From Margaritifera margaritifera (Eukaryota; Mollusca; Bivalvia; Unionida; Margaritiferidae), in assembly GCA_029931535.1 (NCBI GenBank), contig JAQPZY010001664.1:3812501-3876500 (forward strand): 64,000 bases of DNA, read 5' to 3'. A model generated the notes under the pieces. That model made no database searches. It was given only the letters and a program-made list of their open reading frames with translations, and was not told the DNA's origin. Shown here piece after piece: positions 42,891 through 54,246 of this stretch. Every line of letters starts with the position of its first letter. The stretch's first letter is position 1. Both the position numbers and the translations under genes were made by a program.

Positions 42891-43169
42891 AATTATATAT
42901 GATTTTCATCGCTTATTCAGTTTTGTAATAAAAACAAAATGTCAATATTTTTGATCTTTTCACCAAACGTAAAGTTTCTTAGTAGAACTTTTATGTACAA
43001 AATTGTATAGTATTTGACGAAAAATATGAAGTGCTATGTACGAAAAAATATAATACATTTTTAATTCATTATTTTTATTGCTAGATTGTGTACGAAAAAT
43101 TAAAGGGTAAGAAAAATTACTTGAAATATGGGTATATGCATACATTTCGATCTCCCCTTCAGAAGTATA

Positions 43170-44340
43170 TTTACTGTAGCCATATTGTTACATAGGAATA
43201 CTATGTGTTTGCATCCCCATTCTTTACCCCAAATAACAGCAGTACCACATTAGGATATAACTCCCTGAATGCCATAGAAAGTCATTCTCCACTGCCAAAA
43301 ACTTTTTAAAATACGGTGAGTTTTTAAATAACCTATCTATCCTACTGTGGATGAAGCATCCATGTATAAATTGTCAAATGTTGTGTAGTGTTGGTCATGA
43401 AAGAAGCTCCATTCCATGTAGTCAGAAACTGGTACTACATATATAATTCCTCTCTACAGTTTGCATCTAAATGTATATAATGATGGAGTTCCCTGACTTT
43501 AGTAAATAGTTGGATGAGATGAGACATGAATGCATGTCCTAGTAGAATAACATGGGTAGCAGAATTGAAGTGGTCTAGTAACTGGAACAGCTCTTGCTTT
43601 TGGACACTTTGTTAAGAAAGTGTGTGATGTAGTTCACAATATGTTTGACTTCATCTGTAGTAAACGGGCTTGCATTTTTTCAGAGTCCAAACTGTTTCAT
43701 AAATGTTCCAAAACTGTTGAATGGCCAAGGGTCTTGCTTTGAGCTGTGGGAATCTTTAATCTGTCAAAAATGAAAGTCAGCAAATCCATGTGCTCTCACC
43801 ACATGCAAAAGGAGGATCTTTTGTAAGAAAATCATAAAGAAGGTGCAAGAAAACATCAATACCATAATTATGTTTGGCTGTCAAACAAATGGCTTGAGAT
43901 AAGGTATCAAATAACTTTGGACTTTAATTTGAAGTCATACACAAAATTAATATTGTCCTCTCCATTTCATATAAAACAAATACCATATAAAGGTGTAATG
44001 GAAATCTGTTCGAAAGCATCTGAAATATCCATTTTACACATGATAGCTCCCTTACTATACTTTTGAATAACGTGGAAGGCATCATGAATCTTAATGTCAG
44101 TTAGGGAGCATTTGTTCTTGTCAGTAAGTTGATTTATGCTGTAATGTGCACAATCGCCATGGGAAGATGACAGGACAATAATAAGTCTTTTCTTTTTTGC
44201 ATATTTACCTTCTGCAACACTTATAGGAATAACTCTGTGGTTTGGATATGGTGGAGAGGGTAAAGGGCTAAATAGGAAGCCTTTGTCACATTCCTTTTCC
44301 AATAATTGATGCAGTGTTTGGCTGTTTTACAGCAGAGTGC
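43170..44340 (-). pseudogene. DIRS/Ngaro-type RT and RNase H remnant
   Basis: On the minus strand 44302-43967 reads CDKGFLFSPLPSPPYPNHRV, PISVAEGKYAKKKRLIIVLS, SHGDCAHYSINQLTDKN and KGAIMCKMDISDAFEQISIT. The order F.IGP....P..N..VSPIGVAEGKYS.KKRLIVDLS.PHG.S..SIN...... then K.DISDAFKQIP is the RT fingers and motif A of tyrosine-recombinase retroelements. Downstream, in other frames, come LLHVVRAHG, VKHIVNYITHFLN, NLYMDASSTVG (RNase H catalytic Asp) and ELYPNVVLL. The D-A-F motif A is kept; later parts have many stops. Neither terminal repeats nor a recombinase domain was found around it. Confidence 0.7.
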
Positions 44341-46240
44341 AAGTTTTTGAATTCTTTTGTAGGTAACTGAGTTTGCTCCACCATGGTGTCAAAACCATGT
44401 TTCAGACCTGTAGACAAATAATAAAAACAAAGTTCTGATCAGGATGATTAAGGAGTTCAAGCTGCAATCTGGATATGTCAATGGAGGTGCAAGCATGTGG
44501 TGAGAACGTAGGTCAGATTTGTGGAGTCTTCTCAGCTACTGATGCAAATTTATAGTAAAATTTGGCTGCTGTTGCAAAAAAATAGAAAAACCACTAAAGT
44601 ATTTTATGTTAATAAACACTCTACAAAATTTGACCAAAATTAACAAAAGCACCCTCCTTAATCAGTTTACTTGACCACTTGTTTTGGGAATTAGCCTTGA
44701 GGCTGGTGTCAGGTCATTGATCTTAGGCATACATGACACCCATTTTCATATATTCTCATTAATTTCTCATGAATCATATGGCCAGTTGTGTTCAAACCTA
44801 ATGGTAGTGATCCTTGAACAATATATTTCCATGATTTGGTGTGTTTGATGGTCTCCCTACTAGCTGCAGGTACTTTCCTAGAACTTTGTTGGTAATCATA
44901 AGTCAGTTTTAATGGATGTGTTGCTTCATTTTAAAATTGGTACCTGTTTCCTCAGCACATGCTTGATCTCCTCAAGAAACAACTTTTTCCAACTATTTCT
45001 TAAGTGCTGCTGGCTGACTCTAATCAAATTTGGCAGCAGTTTTAATTACATAGAGTGACTTTGAATCATTTGTATAAGAGCCTCAAAATGTTAACCAGTC
45101 ATTGCAATGATTCAGTGATAAGGTCTTTAACTCTTACATGTTTACAAAGTCAAGCTAACCATTTTAAATCCACTTTTAGCTCGTATTCCCCGAAGTATGC
45201 AAAGCATAGAATTGTTTACATGAACTGTTTACATATATTTAGTGAATTTTTGGAATGGAAGCTTGATTGAAAACAATTTATCCTTCAACAAACAATTTAT
45301 TCTTCAACAAATCTTATGAAGTTAAGATGTGAAAACAATCACTCTTTTGGAGTGAACAAGTTACGGCTGTTGCCTTGACTTAAGCTGGATATAAATCAGA
45401 GATGCCAACCATTCTGGTTTTTGTTGAATTATAATAAATTTTTAGTCAATATTCCAAATTTAGTTGATAAAGTTCTGCAAACAAGTATTTTTGGGGAGAT
45501 AATTTCAGATAGGAGGTTTTTTTTAAGTAGATACAGGTTGGGGCAACAAATTACTTAAGTACCAAGATTCACAACTGAAATATTGCCACCATTTTCTTCC
45601 AAATTATCAATTACTGTATTCAGTTTAATACCACCAGCACATGTCTTAATAAGCACATACCCCTCCTATTGGTTGAAAATTGCATACAACTCTAAATTAA
45701 CTGTTTCTTTTAGAAATGAGCAGGAAAGAAAAATTCAGAAAAATGATGAGCAAAATCTTGTTGTCGTTATTTTGGGCCTAAAAAGTTCATGCTGCAGAAA
45801 TTGGAGGAATGAATATGTCAGTTTGTTTCCTGGGACCTAGTTACTGTGTACTTATATGCATTAATTTGCTTATAGTAAGAGTGTAATAAGTAATTATTAC
45901 TTTAGAAGTTTGTTCCTGTTTACAAAAGCATCATTATTTCTATACAGGCTGGTTAGGGTCTGGAAAATGTGCACTAGGATTACTGACAAGTATGGTCATG
46001 TGTTGGCATTTCTTTTGTGTTGCATGCATATTGCCTAAGAGGTAGTTTTAAAGAAATGAACAAGACCAGTATGCAACAATGCAACACAGCCTTGGAAAGA
46101 AATTGGACAAGCATTTACTTGTAGACTGCTGGTAATGTGTACATTTTAACCACCAGTCAGGATAATGTACATGATAACTACATTTGGTATGACTGTAGTT
46201 CTGTATCGATTGAATTATTTACACCCACATTTTGATAAGT
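44340..46240. other. Intronic sequence, nothing identified
   Basis: Low-complexity AT-rich sequence. A 20-bp two-copy repeat (CAATTTATYCTTCAACAAA) lies at 45269-45310. The frame at 45583-45840 holds KIQKNDEQNLVVVILGLKSS with a pyrimidine-rich AG upstream, but there is no donor before its stop and I do not accept it as an exon. Confidence 0.5.
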
Positions 46241-46249
46241 TGGTGGATT

Positions 46250-46500
46250 CACTTTGTCACTGGATAGATTCACTTTGACACTCCATCCATTGTCTGTCCA
46301 GATGCCCATGTGTGTGTCCTGCCTCCTTGTGCAGGTTGTAACTCCAATATTACTTCATCTGTTGATATCAAACATGTACTGTGTATGCATCTTGGAATTA
46401 CTATGAGTTGTGTACTAAAAACCTGGGTCACTAACCTACTTTTGAGGATTTATTAAAACAAATTTAAAATTGTACCTGAGCTGTAAGTCCAATACCTTTT
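46250..46500 (+). repeat. Family C repeat, short copy
   Basis: Contains CAAACATGTACTGTGTATGC, ATCTTGGAATTACTATG, AGTTGTGTACTAAAAACCTG then GGTCACT..CCTACTTTTGAG, GATTTATTAAAACA and a CCAATACCTTTTCC end. The same words recur in order at 47270-47930. Confidence 0.7.
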
Positions 46501-46511
46501 CCTGTTTGAGA

Positions 46512-46696
46512 GGAGCTGCAGTAGCTCAGTTGGTAGTGAATCAGACTTGTAATCCAAGGGTCACAGGCTCGATACCCACCAAGGCCATCCTGGGTCAGCT
46601 ACCTCAGTGTGTCCTTTCGAAAGCCACTATGCTCTCGTGTCCTCGGCATGATACAGCCAAAAAATGTGTTACAAATGCCATTAAAATCAACCAACC
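46512..46696 (+). mobile_element. tRNA-derived SINE copy
   Basis: Head GGAGCTGCAGTAGCTCAGTT with A box TAGCTCAGTTGG (46522-46533) and B box GGCTCGATACC (46566-46576), then a body with CTGGGTCAGCTACCTCAGTG, CCTCGGCATGATACAGCC and a tail ending AAAATCAACCAACCA. It has better kept boxes than the copies at 7082 and 50166. It could still be a Pol III transcription unit, but it is not a tRNA gene because no acceptor stem closes. Confidence 0.82.
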
Positions 46697-47199
46697 ATCA
46701 TGTTTAGGATGTAACTCTTATAATATCACAACATTAAGTATTATTTTTTTGTTGATAAATATGAAATATTCTGTTCTATGTATGAAGGGATAGGTTTAGA
46801 AGCAATTGTTCCCCGAAGTTTAATGGGTATAAGTTTGAACTGTGTATTGCGGCAGAGGCTAATAGAAATTGAAATGTAAGAAGAATTGCCCTCTTTATCC
46901 ACAGAATCTCATTATATCACTATTCTATAAACTATTATTGTATATACAACTGTATGTCAACTGTATTAACCTGTACACACAAAATTCTTGTTTTGGCTTG
47001 TACTCAGCTTAATAATGTATATGTTAAATTTTTGTTTCTTGAATGGAGGACTGACACATTATGTCAATACTTCATTTCATGTTCATTCTCTTTTTTTTTT
47101 TTTTATTTTGTCATGCATGTTGAAGTGGTACAGATTCATAACATTGAATTCAATGGTTAATTTGTATATGTACCAGTTATTTGCATGTTATTCTTAGTA

Positions 47200-47275
47200 T
47201 AGTAGAGGTTTCAGGAAAGATTGGTTGTTACTAATTGTGTTACCTTCATTAAATAAAGAATTATTATTATGCACA
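47200..47275 (+). mobile_element. LINE 3' end remnant with ATT tail
   Basis: TTAAATAAAGAATTATTATT closely matches the complement of the 3' end of the LINE at 10743 (AAATAAAGAATT followed by ATT repeats). Only the last part of the element is present. Confidence 0.5.
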
Positions 47276-47935
47276 TCAAACTTGCACTGTATGTACATTA
47301 TGGGATCAGCATGTGTCATGCACCAAAACTGTATTGCTGAGACTTTTTAAAATTTTAAAAATTAAAAAAAGTCATGTCTGGGTTCAAATTTGAATACCTT
47401 TTCATTTGTTGCCATCAATCTTACAGTAAAGGTGCATCTTAGGATGGAAGTGTTTCACACACGAAAAATGTATCACTTTCACTTGGCCATCTTTCCAGGA
47501 TTGATTCAAAATTATTTTAAAAAATTACACCATCTTCATTATCCAGGATGCAACATCTATACTGCTACATCTTTTGACATCTTATATACATTTTGTATGT
47601 ATCTTCGAATAAGCATGTGTTTAATAAAACAAATATATATACTTTGACCTACTTTTCAGGATTTAATAAAACTTGGTTAAAGTTTTGTCTGGTTCAAACT
47701 ACATTATCTTTCTGCATGTTGCTACAGTACTTACACTTGGAGGGCATCTTGGAATGATAGCATTTCACACTTCAAAACTGGGTCACTGTGATCTCATTTC
47801 CAGGATTTTGAACATTCTTAAAGATGGTGTCTATGCTCTAACTCAGCATCTTTTAACCTATTTCCATCAAACATGTATCATAGGTGCATCTGGAGGTTAA
47901 GCTGTGTCAAACACACACACACACACAAAATTAGG
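47270..47935 (+). repeat. Family C tandem repeat
   Basis: Four diverged units of roughly 160-170 bp, each with CATCAAACATGTA-like, CATCTTGGAATGA, GTGTTTCACAC-like or GTGTCATGCACC, AAAACTGGGTCACTGTGACC, TTTCCAGGATT and TTTTAAAAATT-like parts. It ends at (AC)9. Open frames at 47390 and 47673 are read-through of these units. Confidence 0.7.
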
Positions 47936-48154
47936 TTGGGATGACCTACTTTCTGTGATTAATTGGACACTAATTAAGATGCTGGTTTGGTTGCTTACAG
48001 ATAAAACTAATTTCCATTCTTTTTAAGGCAACACATGCTGCTCTTAGACTGTACCTGGAGCAAATACACATGTACCAATATTTACATTCAGCTAATGTTT
48101 TGACATTTATTGCAAGCAAGACTGTCACAATGATTATTAGATTTTCTTTAACAG

Positions 48155-48472
48155 ATGGAGAGGAAAAGAAAATGTTCCTTCTATCAGAGACCTGCAATCT
48201 TGAACTAACACAAGCCATATCTGTGAAGGATCAAAGAATAAGTGCTTTGGAGGATGGAACAATCACCTTCACAGACCTTGATGTTATCAAAGAAGCAGAA
48301 GAAAAATTTCTGGAACTGACCATGATTGTGTCTGAAAAATCTGATGAAAAGAAAGGGAAAAAACTGAATGTCTCCAATGCATTGAAAGTTCGACAGAAAG
48401 AGGTGGACAGTTACCACACACAAAAGAAATATGTCACAACTCTGGTTCTTCTGTGCCAGCATATAAATTCTG
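48155..48472 (+). CDS. Internal exon, RNF213-like gene
   Basis: A 318-bp exon: acceptor GATTTTCTTTAACAG, donor AATTCTG|GTATGA, phase 1 in and out. It joins to 25519 through a TAT codon. It reads GEEKKMFLLSETCNLELTQA, DQRISALEDGTITFTDLDVI, then a strongly charged KSDEKKGKKLNVSNALKVRQ and KKYVTTLVLLCQHINS. Long helical, charged sequence with 'LN..L..R..E...(F/Y)....E(Y)V..LL.LC..I' is typical of RNF213 upstream of its stalk. In the family this part lies in the cytosolic N-terminal half of a >5000-residue dynein-like AAA+ ubiquitin ligase. The open frame extends upstream to 48070, but that part is intron by the acceptor. Confidence 0.72.
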
Positions 48473-49006
48473 GTATGAAAATTATTAAATTAGAAAAGAT
48501 CTTTTGTTTTCATCTCCATGCTTTTGTGAGAAATATTGTGATACACTCTGTCTGTCCATCAGTCTGTTCCCACACCTCCTAAACAGCTGCATGGAAATTC
48601 ATAAAACATTGTGGTTACATTGCCCCTGGATTTGACAACTTCTACACCTGGATCAAGTCCCTGTGTGGGTCCATGTGGTCAATATGTATGACACCTTTTG
48701 CTGACAGTTTTGATTTCATCTCATGTTTAAAAAAATTCTTATCCAGTTCACTACAAATCTGGAATTCTATATAATCCCAAACTTCTCCCTTTCCTGTATT
48801 GTCCACAGGATTACATCTCTGGTTGGGGCCAACAGGTTAATAAGTAGGATATCTTTTAGTTATTTTCATCCCACCCAATATTTAAATAACCTTTCACTCA
48901 ATTCGCTTCATAGTTGGAATTTTATATGATCCCATACTTTCCTTTCCCCATATACCTCCATATGGGTGTGGCCATCATAATCAAAAAGATTAATTTTATT
49001 AATTTC

Positions 49007-49032
49007 AATATTATTATTATTATTATTATTAC
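49007..49032 (+). repeat. ATT microsatellite
   Basis: About eight ATT triplets, possibly another LINE tail. Confidence 0.85.
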
Positions 49033-49059
49033 TATATAGAGCCTTATCCAGTTAGTGTA

Positions 49060-49560
49060 GGCAGGGCATGCAGGTTCTTGCTTAAAACAGTTTCAGTTGG
49101 CTAAGTAGAGGTGTCAATTGCAGACAGGTGCAGAATCGTGTGTATTTTTGCACACACTAATATAGCATATATGCTGGTATGAATATTTATGAGACAATGT
49201 GATGTCAATCTGTGTTGCAATTGGAAATTTCAAAAAGTCTTATGTATCACGATTCTCAATATGGTCAAATTAACAGAATCAGCATCGGAAGGATTTGGCA
49301 ATAACTGTAATTGCTAGGCAATAGGCATGTAATGTTTATAGGTGTGTAAGGGAGCAACTTATGAAACACTAGCCTGTCCAATACAGGTCTATTGTATTTA
49401 ACTCTCTGTTATCAAATAAAATATTTAAAATGAAAATTAGAAAGAAAAAAAAATCTGTCAAAATTCTTCCTGTAGTTCAGTTTGCAGATTGTTCTAGGAA
49501 GGACACTTACGATGGTAAAGAGACAAATGTATATTGTGCAGTGTTTGAATGAAATTATAG
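49060..49560 (+). repeat. Dispersed repeat F, copy 2
   Basis: Same repeat as 28625-28965, extending further to the right (GTTTGCAGATTGTTC shared). It lies about 30 bp after the ATT microsatellite. Confidence 0.72.
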
Positions 49561-49794
49561 TGTCTTAAATGGTCCACCACCAAAAATGCAAGTAAGCATG
49601 GTACAAACAGTGCCTTTTTTCACACTTCACTTTGAAAAAATCCACATCTATCATTTTAATAGCCTGTCATGTACCAATACCACAATAAAGTGCTATAGCA
49701 GTATAAATATCTATTAATGCACAAGAAATTTAAAAGCACTTTGTATCATTTTTGGCATAGTGGCGTCCTGTTAAAAGAAAAAAGGTACTATTTT

Positions 49795-50565
49795 CTGTCA
49801 GCAATGTTTTGATGGTTGCCAGGAATATATATTGATGATATTTGACAGAAAGCATCCTGGCATGAATACATTTCAAATTTGTGCAAGTTATACTGATCCA
49901 CCATTAAATATGGTGGCCATTACTAAAAATAGAAAAAACATTAAATGAGTTTTTCAAAAATGTGAAACAGGATTTTACCAAACTTTACAGAAAACATCTT
50001 TGTTTGGTGTTTTACAGCACAGCAATACAAGTAGGTTATTTAGTGCTGAGGCAATAGGAGTAAAATGTTTTGCCAAAGGACACATCACGGTAGCCAACCT
50101 TTATCCTGTGGTAGAATTCAAACATGCACCCTTTCAGTTGCAAGTCCAGTGAGCCACTGTGGCTCCTGCTTCCATTAGTAGCTTCTTACAACATGCAAGA
50201 GTGTGCATTGGGCCTATTCTACATCCCTGATCATCCTGGCATGATGACCTTTCTAGTTTATACAAATGATGCTGAACTGCCGTCAAATATGGCTGCCATT
50301 ACTAAAACTGGAAAAAAAGCCGATATACAACTTCTTCTCCAAGGATTGAATTTTATGAACCTTGATAGAAAATATCCTGGTATGAAGACCCAATCAAATT
50401 CGTACAAATGATGTCTATCTGCCATCAAATATGGCCACCTTTACTAAAATAAGAAAATCGTTAAACAACATTTTCTCCAAAACTGTGGTATAATGTTTGA
50501 CCAAACTTGATAGAAAGCATCTTGACCTGAAGACCATTCAAATTTGTACTTTTTGTGACATATAA
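49795..50565 (+). mobile_element. Family B tandem-array element B2, headless
   Basis: Four or more 140-bp units with GACAGAAAGCATCCTGGCAT, ATGGTGGCCATTACTAAAAA and AAATGATGCTGAACTGCCGT. No TTTTTAGCTCACC head was found. A minus-strand SINE (49999-50166) interrupts it. The 95-codon frame at 50124-50411 is read-through. Confidence 0.72.
49999..50166 (-). mobile_element. tRNA-related SINE copy, minus strand
   Basis: On the complement it starts GGAGCCACAGTGGCTCACTG, has a B-box-like GTTTGAATTC, and ends GCTGTAAAACACCAAACAAA. Same family as 7082-7242. It lies inside array B2. Confidence 0.72.
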
Positions 50566-50677
50566 AAGTGGGTGTGCTTTAATGGAAATTACCGTTGAGG
50601 AGGTTTTCTTTAAGTCCTCACTTGGTGACACATCTACTTGAATTACATTTAATTGTCTGTTTATGTCTTCTTTTCAG

Positions 50678-51243
50678 TTCAGTGTACTGAGTTGGACAGT
50701 ACTATTAAAAACCTTGATGAAAAGAAGGACCTTTGTATTAAGGACATTTGCCAACCAGCTCTTGTGGAGATGACTGCACCAGACCAATTTCAGCCACAAA
50801 TAACAGCATTCAAGCTTAGTGATAAGGTTATCAGTATGCTTGAACCTCTCAATGCATCATATGATGGTAATATTTTCTTGGAACTGTGGAGAGATACCGG
50901 ACGTACATCAAGGGCTGTAACCTTTGATGATGTGTATGAACATGTTTGGAAACCAGTATTTTTCAAAATGAAGGATATTACACAGAAACTTGTGACAGGT
51001 GAAATCCAGTTTGTTGATATGGAAAGGTATCTAGGAAATATTTACAAGGAAGATTATGACAAAATGGTGCAAGAGATGACCTTGATAAATGTTCCAAAAG
51101 AACATGGACGTAAAAGAGTAAAGCAACTGGAGCAGTTTCGTCAGATGGAGGCATGTTTTCATGGAGCTGAGACCATCTTGAATGTTGCCACAGCCTACAG
51201 ATTGAGAGGTGACTTTAAAGTGATCAAGGCAATTGCATCACTG
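50678..51243 (+). CDS. Internal exon, RNF213-like stalk region
   Basis: A 566-bp exon with acceptor TTATGTCTTCTTTTCAG and donor TCACTG|GTAGGT. It enters in phase 1 (GTT codon across the junction with 48472) and leaves in phase 0. About 189 residues: ELDSTIKNLDEKKDLCIKD, QITAFKLSDKVISMLEPLNA, IFLELWRDTGRTSRAVTFDD then VYEHVWKPVFFKMKDITQKL, and RVKQLEQFRQMEACFHGAET with AYRLRGDFKVIKAIASL. The pattern 'F..LW........ .....VWKP.F......L..G..... (D/E)...' followed by '....Q..QYR....C...A..IL.V....L.GDF..(I/L)..(I/L)' is the RNF213 stalk signature as I know it. RNF213 acts in the cytosol on lipid droplets, vessels of infection and ubiquitinated membranes; in molluscs such genes are expanded. No catalytic site lies in this part. 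Confidence 0.75.
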
Positions 51244-52452
51244 GTAGGTATTTTTTTTATTTAGCTTACCTGGCTGCAGGGCTAAGTGAGCTTATGATTG
51301 GTCCCTTGTCCATCACCTGTTGATTGTTTCAATTGCTGTTTACAACTTCTTCTCAAAATCTGTTCAGCAGAATTTGACAAAATTTGACAGAAAGTGTTCT
51401 GGCATTAAGCTCTTTCCAACTTCTTCAGATTGTGCTGATCTGCCATCAGATATGGCTGCCGTTATTAAAAATTGAAAAACATTTAAACATCTTCTTCCAA
51501 AAAAAATACTCAATAGAAATTTACCAAATTTCAAAGAAAACATTCCAGCATGAAGGTTTTTCAAATTTGTTTGAATAATGCCACTCTGCAATCAGATATA
51601 GCCACCATTACTAAAAATAGAAAACCCTTAAATTAGTTCTCAAAATTTTTTCAACAGAATTTGATAAAATTTGACAACATTTAACAGAAAGCATCCAAGC
51701 ATTAAGTTTTTTTTAAGTTCAAATGATGCCTATCCACCATAAATATGGCCACTATTACTAAAAATAGAATAACCTTTAAATGCCTTCTCAAAAACTCCTC
51801 AACATAATTTAACCAACTTTGACAGCAAGCATCCTGGCATGAAAGTCTTTCAAGTTTGTTCAAATGATGCTGATCTGCCATCAAATATGGCTACGGTTAC
51901 TAAAAAAAGAAAAATCTTTAAACAACTTCTCTAAAACTGCTAACCGAATTTGTCTAAATTTGACAGAAAGCATCCTGACATAGATTGATTTCAGATTTGT
52001 ATAAACGGTGCTGATCTGCGATAAAATATGGCTACCATTACTAAAAATAGAACAAAATTTAAATCACTTGTCAAAAACCACTCAACAGAATTTGGCCAAA
52101 TTTGTGATAGAAAATTTTGTGCCTTAAATGCCTTTCAAAATTATTCAAAAGATGACAATCTGACATCAAATATGGGCACTGTTACTAAAAATATATTAAA
52201 AATAAAAACTTTAAATGACTTCTCAGAAAATGACTTCTCAGAAACTACTCATCAGAATATTAGTAATTTGACCCAAAAAAATAATTCAGGCATGAAGGGC
52301 TTTCAAATCTATACAAATGATGCCATTATGCCATTAAATATGGTCACTGTTACTAAATATACAATATTCTTTGAATGATTTCTTAAAAATAACTCAACAG
52401 AATCTGACCAAATTTAACTAAAGGCATGTTGGCACGAAGGGCTTTAAAGTTT

Positions 52453-52460
52453 ATACAAAT
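52453..52460 (+). repeat. 8-bp target duplication (left)
   Basis: ATACAAAT, repeated at 54247-54254. Uninterrupted units elsewhere read TTTATACAAATGATGCC-like, i.e. the empty site. Confidence 0.9.
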
Positions 52461-54246
52461 TAGAGGTGCATGGTATTACCGGTATACCAGTTTACCATGG
52501 TATTTTTTTTATGGTGGTACATACCATGGTACTTTTTCACTGTATCGGTACTTCGGTAGTTTCCATCAGTAAGGAATGTACAGAATTTCCTGAGTAATCA
52601 TGTTACAAATTTATTGATATTAACAGCATGTGTTCATTTTTCAGGACAATATAATTCGACTTTTTTTTTTTAACAAAACAGTTACAAATATAAATATATT
52701 TATGATCCTTGAATCACATGTTTGACACGTGTCACATATATCAACATGGTGGTCAAATGGGATGTTGTAAAAGATATTTGAGCCAAATCCAACATTTGCA
52801 AAAATTTAGGAGAATTTTTTTTTTTATTTTTTAGTTATTTACTAGCATATATTAATGTGATAAGTACCTGTATTCCTTTGTAGGACTCTGAATCATCCCA
52901 AGATTTTAAGGAGAGCAGTTGTTTTCTGTTTGAATTTTACATAATTTCTCAAGTCCACTATATATTTTTCATTTGTTGATTAAGACAGTTATATTTTATG
53001 TTTACTGGCCCTCTCTGATAAATATCTTGCCTGGGTGTTGGCATCCCACTCAAAGTGCCCCTGCCTATTATATCAGTAGTGTAGCTAGTAAATTGTACGC
53101 TTCAGTGTCAACACTTTCCATTTTTATCAACAAGCTCTCTAATAGTCAGCACCATGTCTTTCAAAGGGTGTCACCTTCAGTGCAAGGGACAGTTTTTATG
53201 CAAAAATGTAATGCCGCATCCACCTGCCTATGGTAATATAAAAATTCATAAAAAATAAATTGCACAAGTGAGGTCAAAAAGGTCCATATTTTTGGATAGC
53301 TATAATAAAACAAAACATAAGAATATCATTCACTTGACCTGACAAGTAAAAGTTCATAGCAAAAGAAGTTTATGCACCCCAACCCCAAATTTATACATGG
53401 ATTTTTCACATCCAAAAGACATTTTTGACACAAAGTGATGCTCACAATGCAAATGCAAGCCCTTTCCCTAGGTGATAATTTTGAAAAACATTGTGTACTA
53501 AACAGTTTGATGCAATTCAAAATAGTTGCCATCCAGGCCATTTTTGAGATATTCTACTTGCCTTCAATGTACATGTCTACTGCTATGGGTGACTAGCTCT
53601 GCTACTAGCCAACTATTGGTATTTCAGTGTCTACATAATGTGAAGTAACTATGGAAGGTGTAGGTGCCTCACATCAATTTCAAGAACAAGACAAGCCTGA
53701 AACACCTAATTCACAAATATATCCATATCTTTAATTACTAAACAATAGCTGAAAAAGTCACATCAAAGCCTTAAGTTAAGAAATTTGACAGAGGCCAATT
53801 TACAAAACTATACTCTGCAACACTATAGTATAAACTTAATCATCCCACTTTAATTACAGTTTTTAGATTACAACTTATACCACAATTTACATACACATAG
53901 CAAATTCATCTACTGTAAGGTACTGATCATTTTAGTTCATGGGGGGGGGGGGGGGCAGCTGAGATTTTATTTTGAGCTATTTTATTTTATTTAATCTCAA
54001 GACAATTATTTTTCTTTATTGAAATAATATGATGGATGTAATATGGTGTTATTTTGCTATTAAAAAGAGCACGATATTTTTCCAGCTATTGACAGACGGA
54101 AATTTTAAAACAAAGTCCCTGGCCCCTGCCCCAGAACATTAAATTGTTCGTCCCTAATATAATTGCGGTATATCATGGTATGTATCGCAGTATGTTCAGA
54201 AATACCACTGTATGCTGTGGTACATTTTTCATGGTGTCCAGCTCTA
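52461..54246. mobile_element. Non-autonomous hAT-like element, 1786 bp
   Basis: Left end TAGAGGTGCATGGTATTACC; complement of right end TAGAGCTGGACACCATGAAA. Subterminal sequence on both sides is rich in ACCATGGTA / TACCGGTATACC-type words. A perfect 8-bp duplication ATACAAAT flanks it, as expected of hAT transposition. No transposase can be read; the frames at 52973-53236 and 53326-53541 have no recognisable motifs. Contains G15 at 53941. Confidence 0.85.
53941..53955 (+). repeat. G15 homopolymer
   Basis: Fifteen G in a row inside the hAT-like element. Confidence 0.95.

Noticed and set aside
45583..45840. Possible exon with a TTTTAG acceptor
   Set aside because: No donor before the stop codon, and the exon chain is already complete by phase between 25519 and 48155.
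46512..46590. A functional tRNA gene
   Set aside because: A and B boxes are present but no matching acceptor stem was found, and it is followed by a SINE body and tail seen in other copies.
50124..52378. Open frames of 95 and 116 codons in the array units
   Set aside because: They translate non-coding 140-bp repeat units; similar frames occur in several units with no codon conservation.
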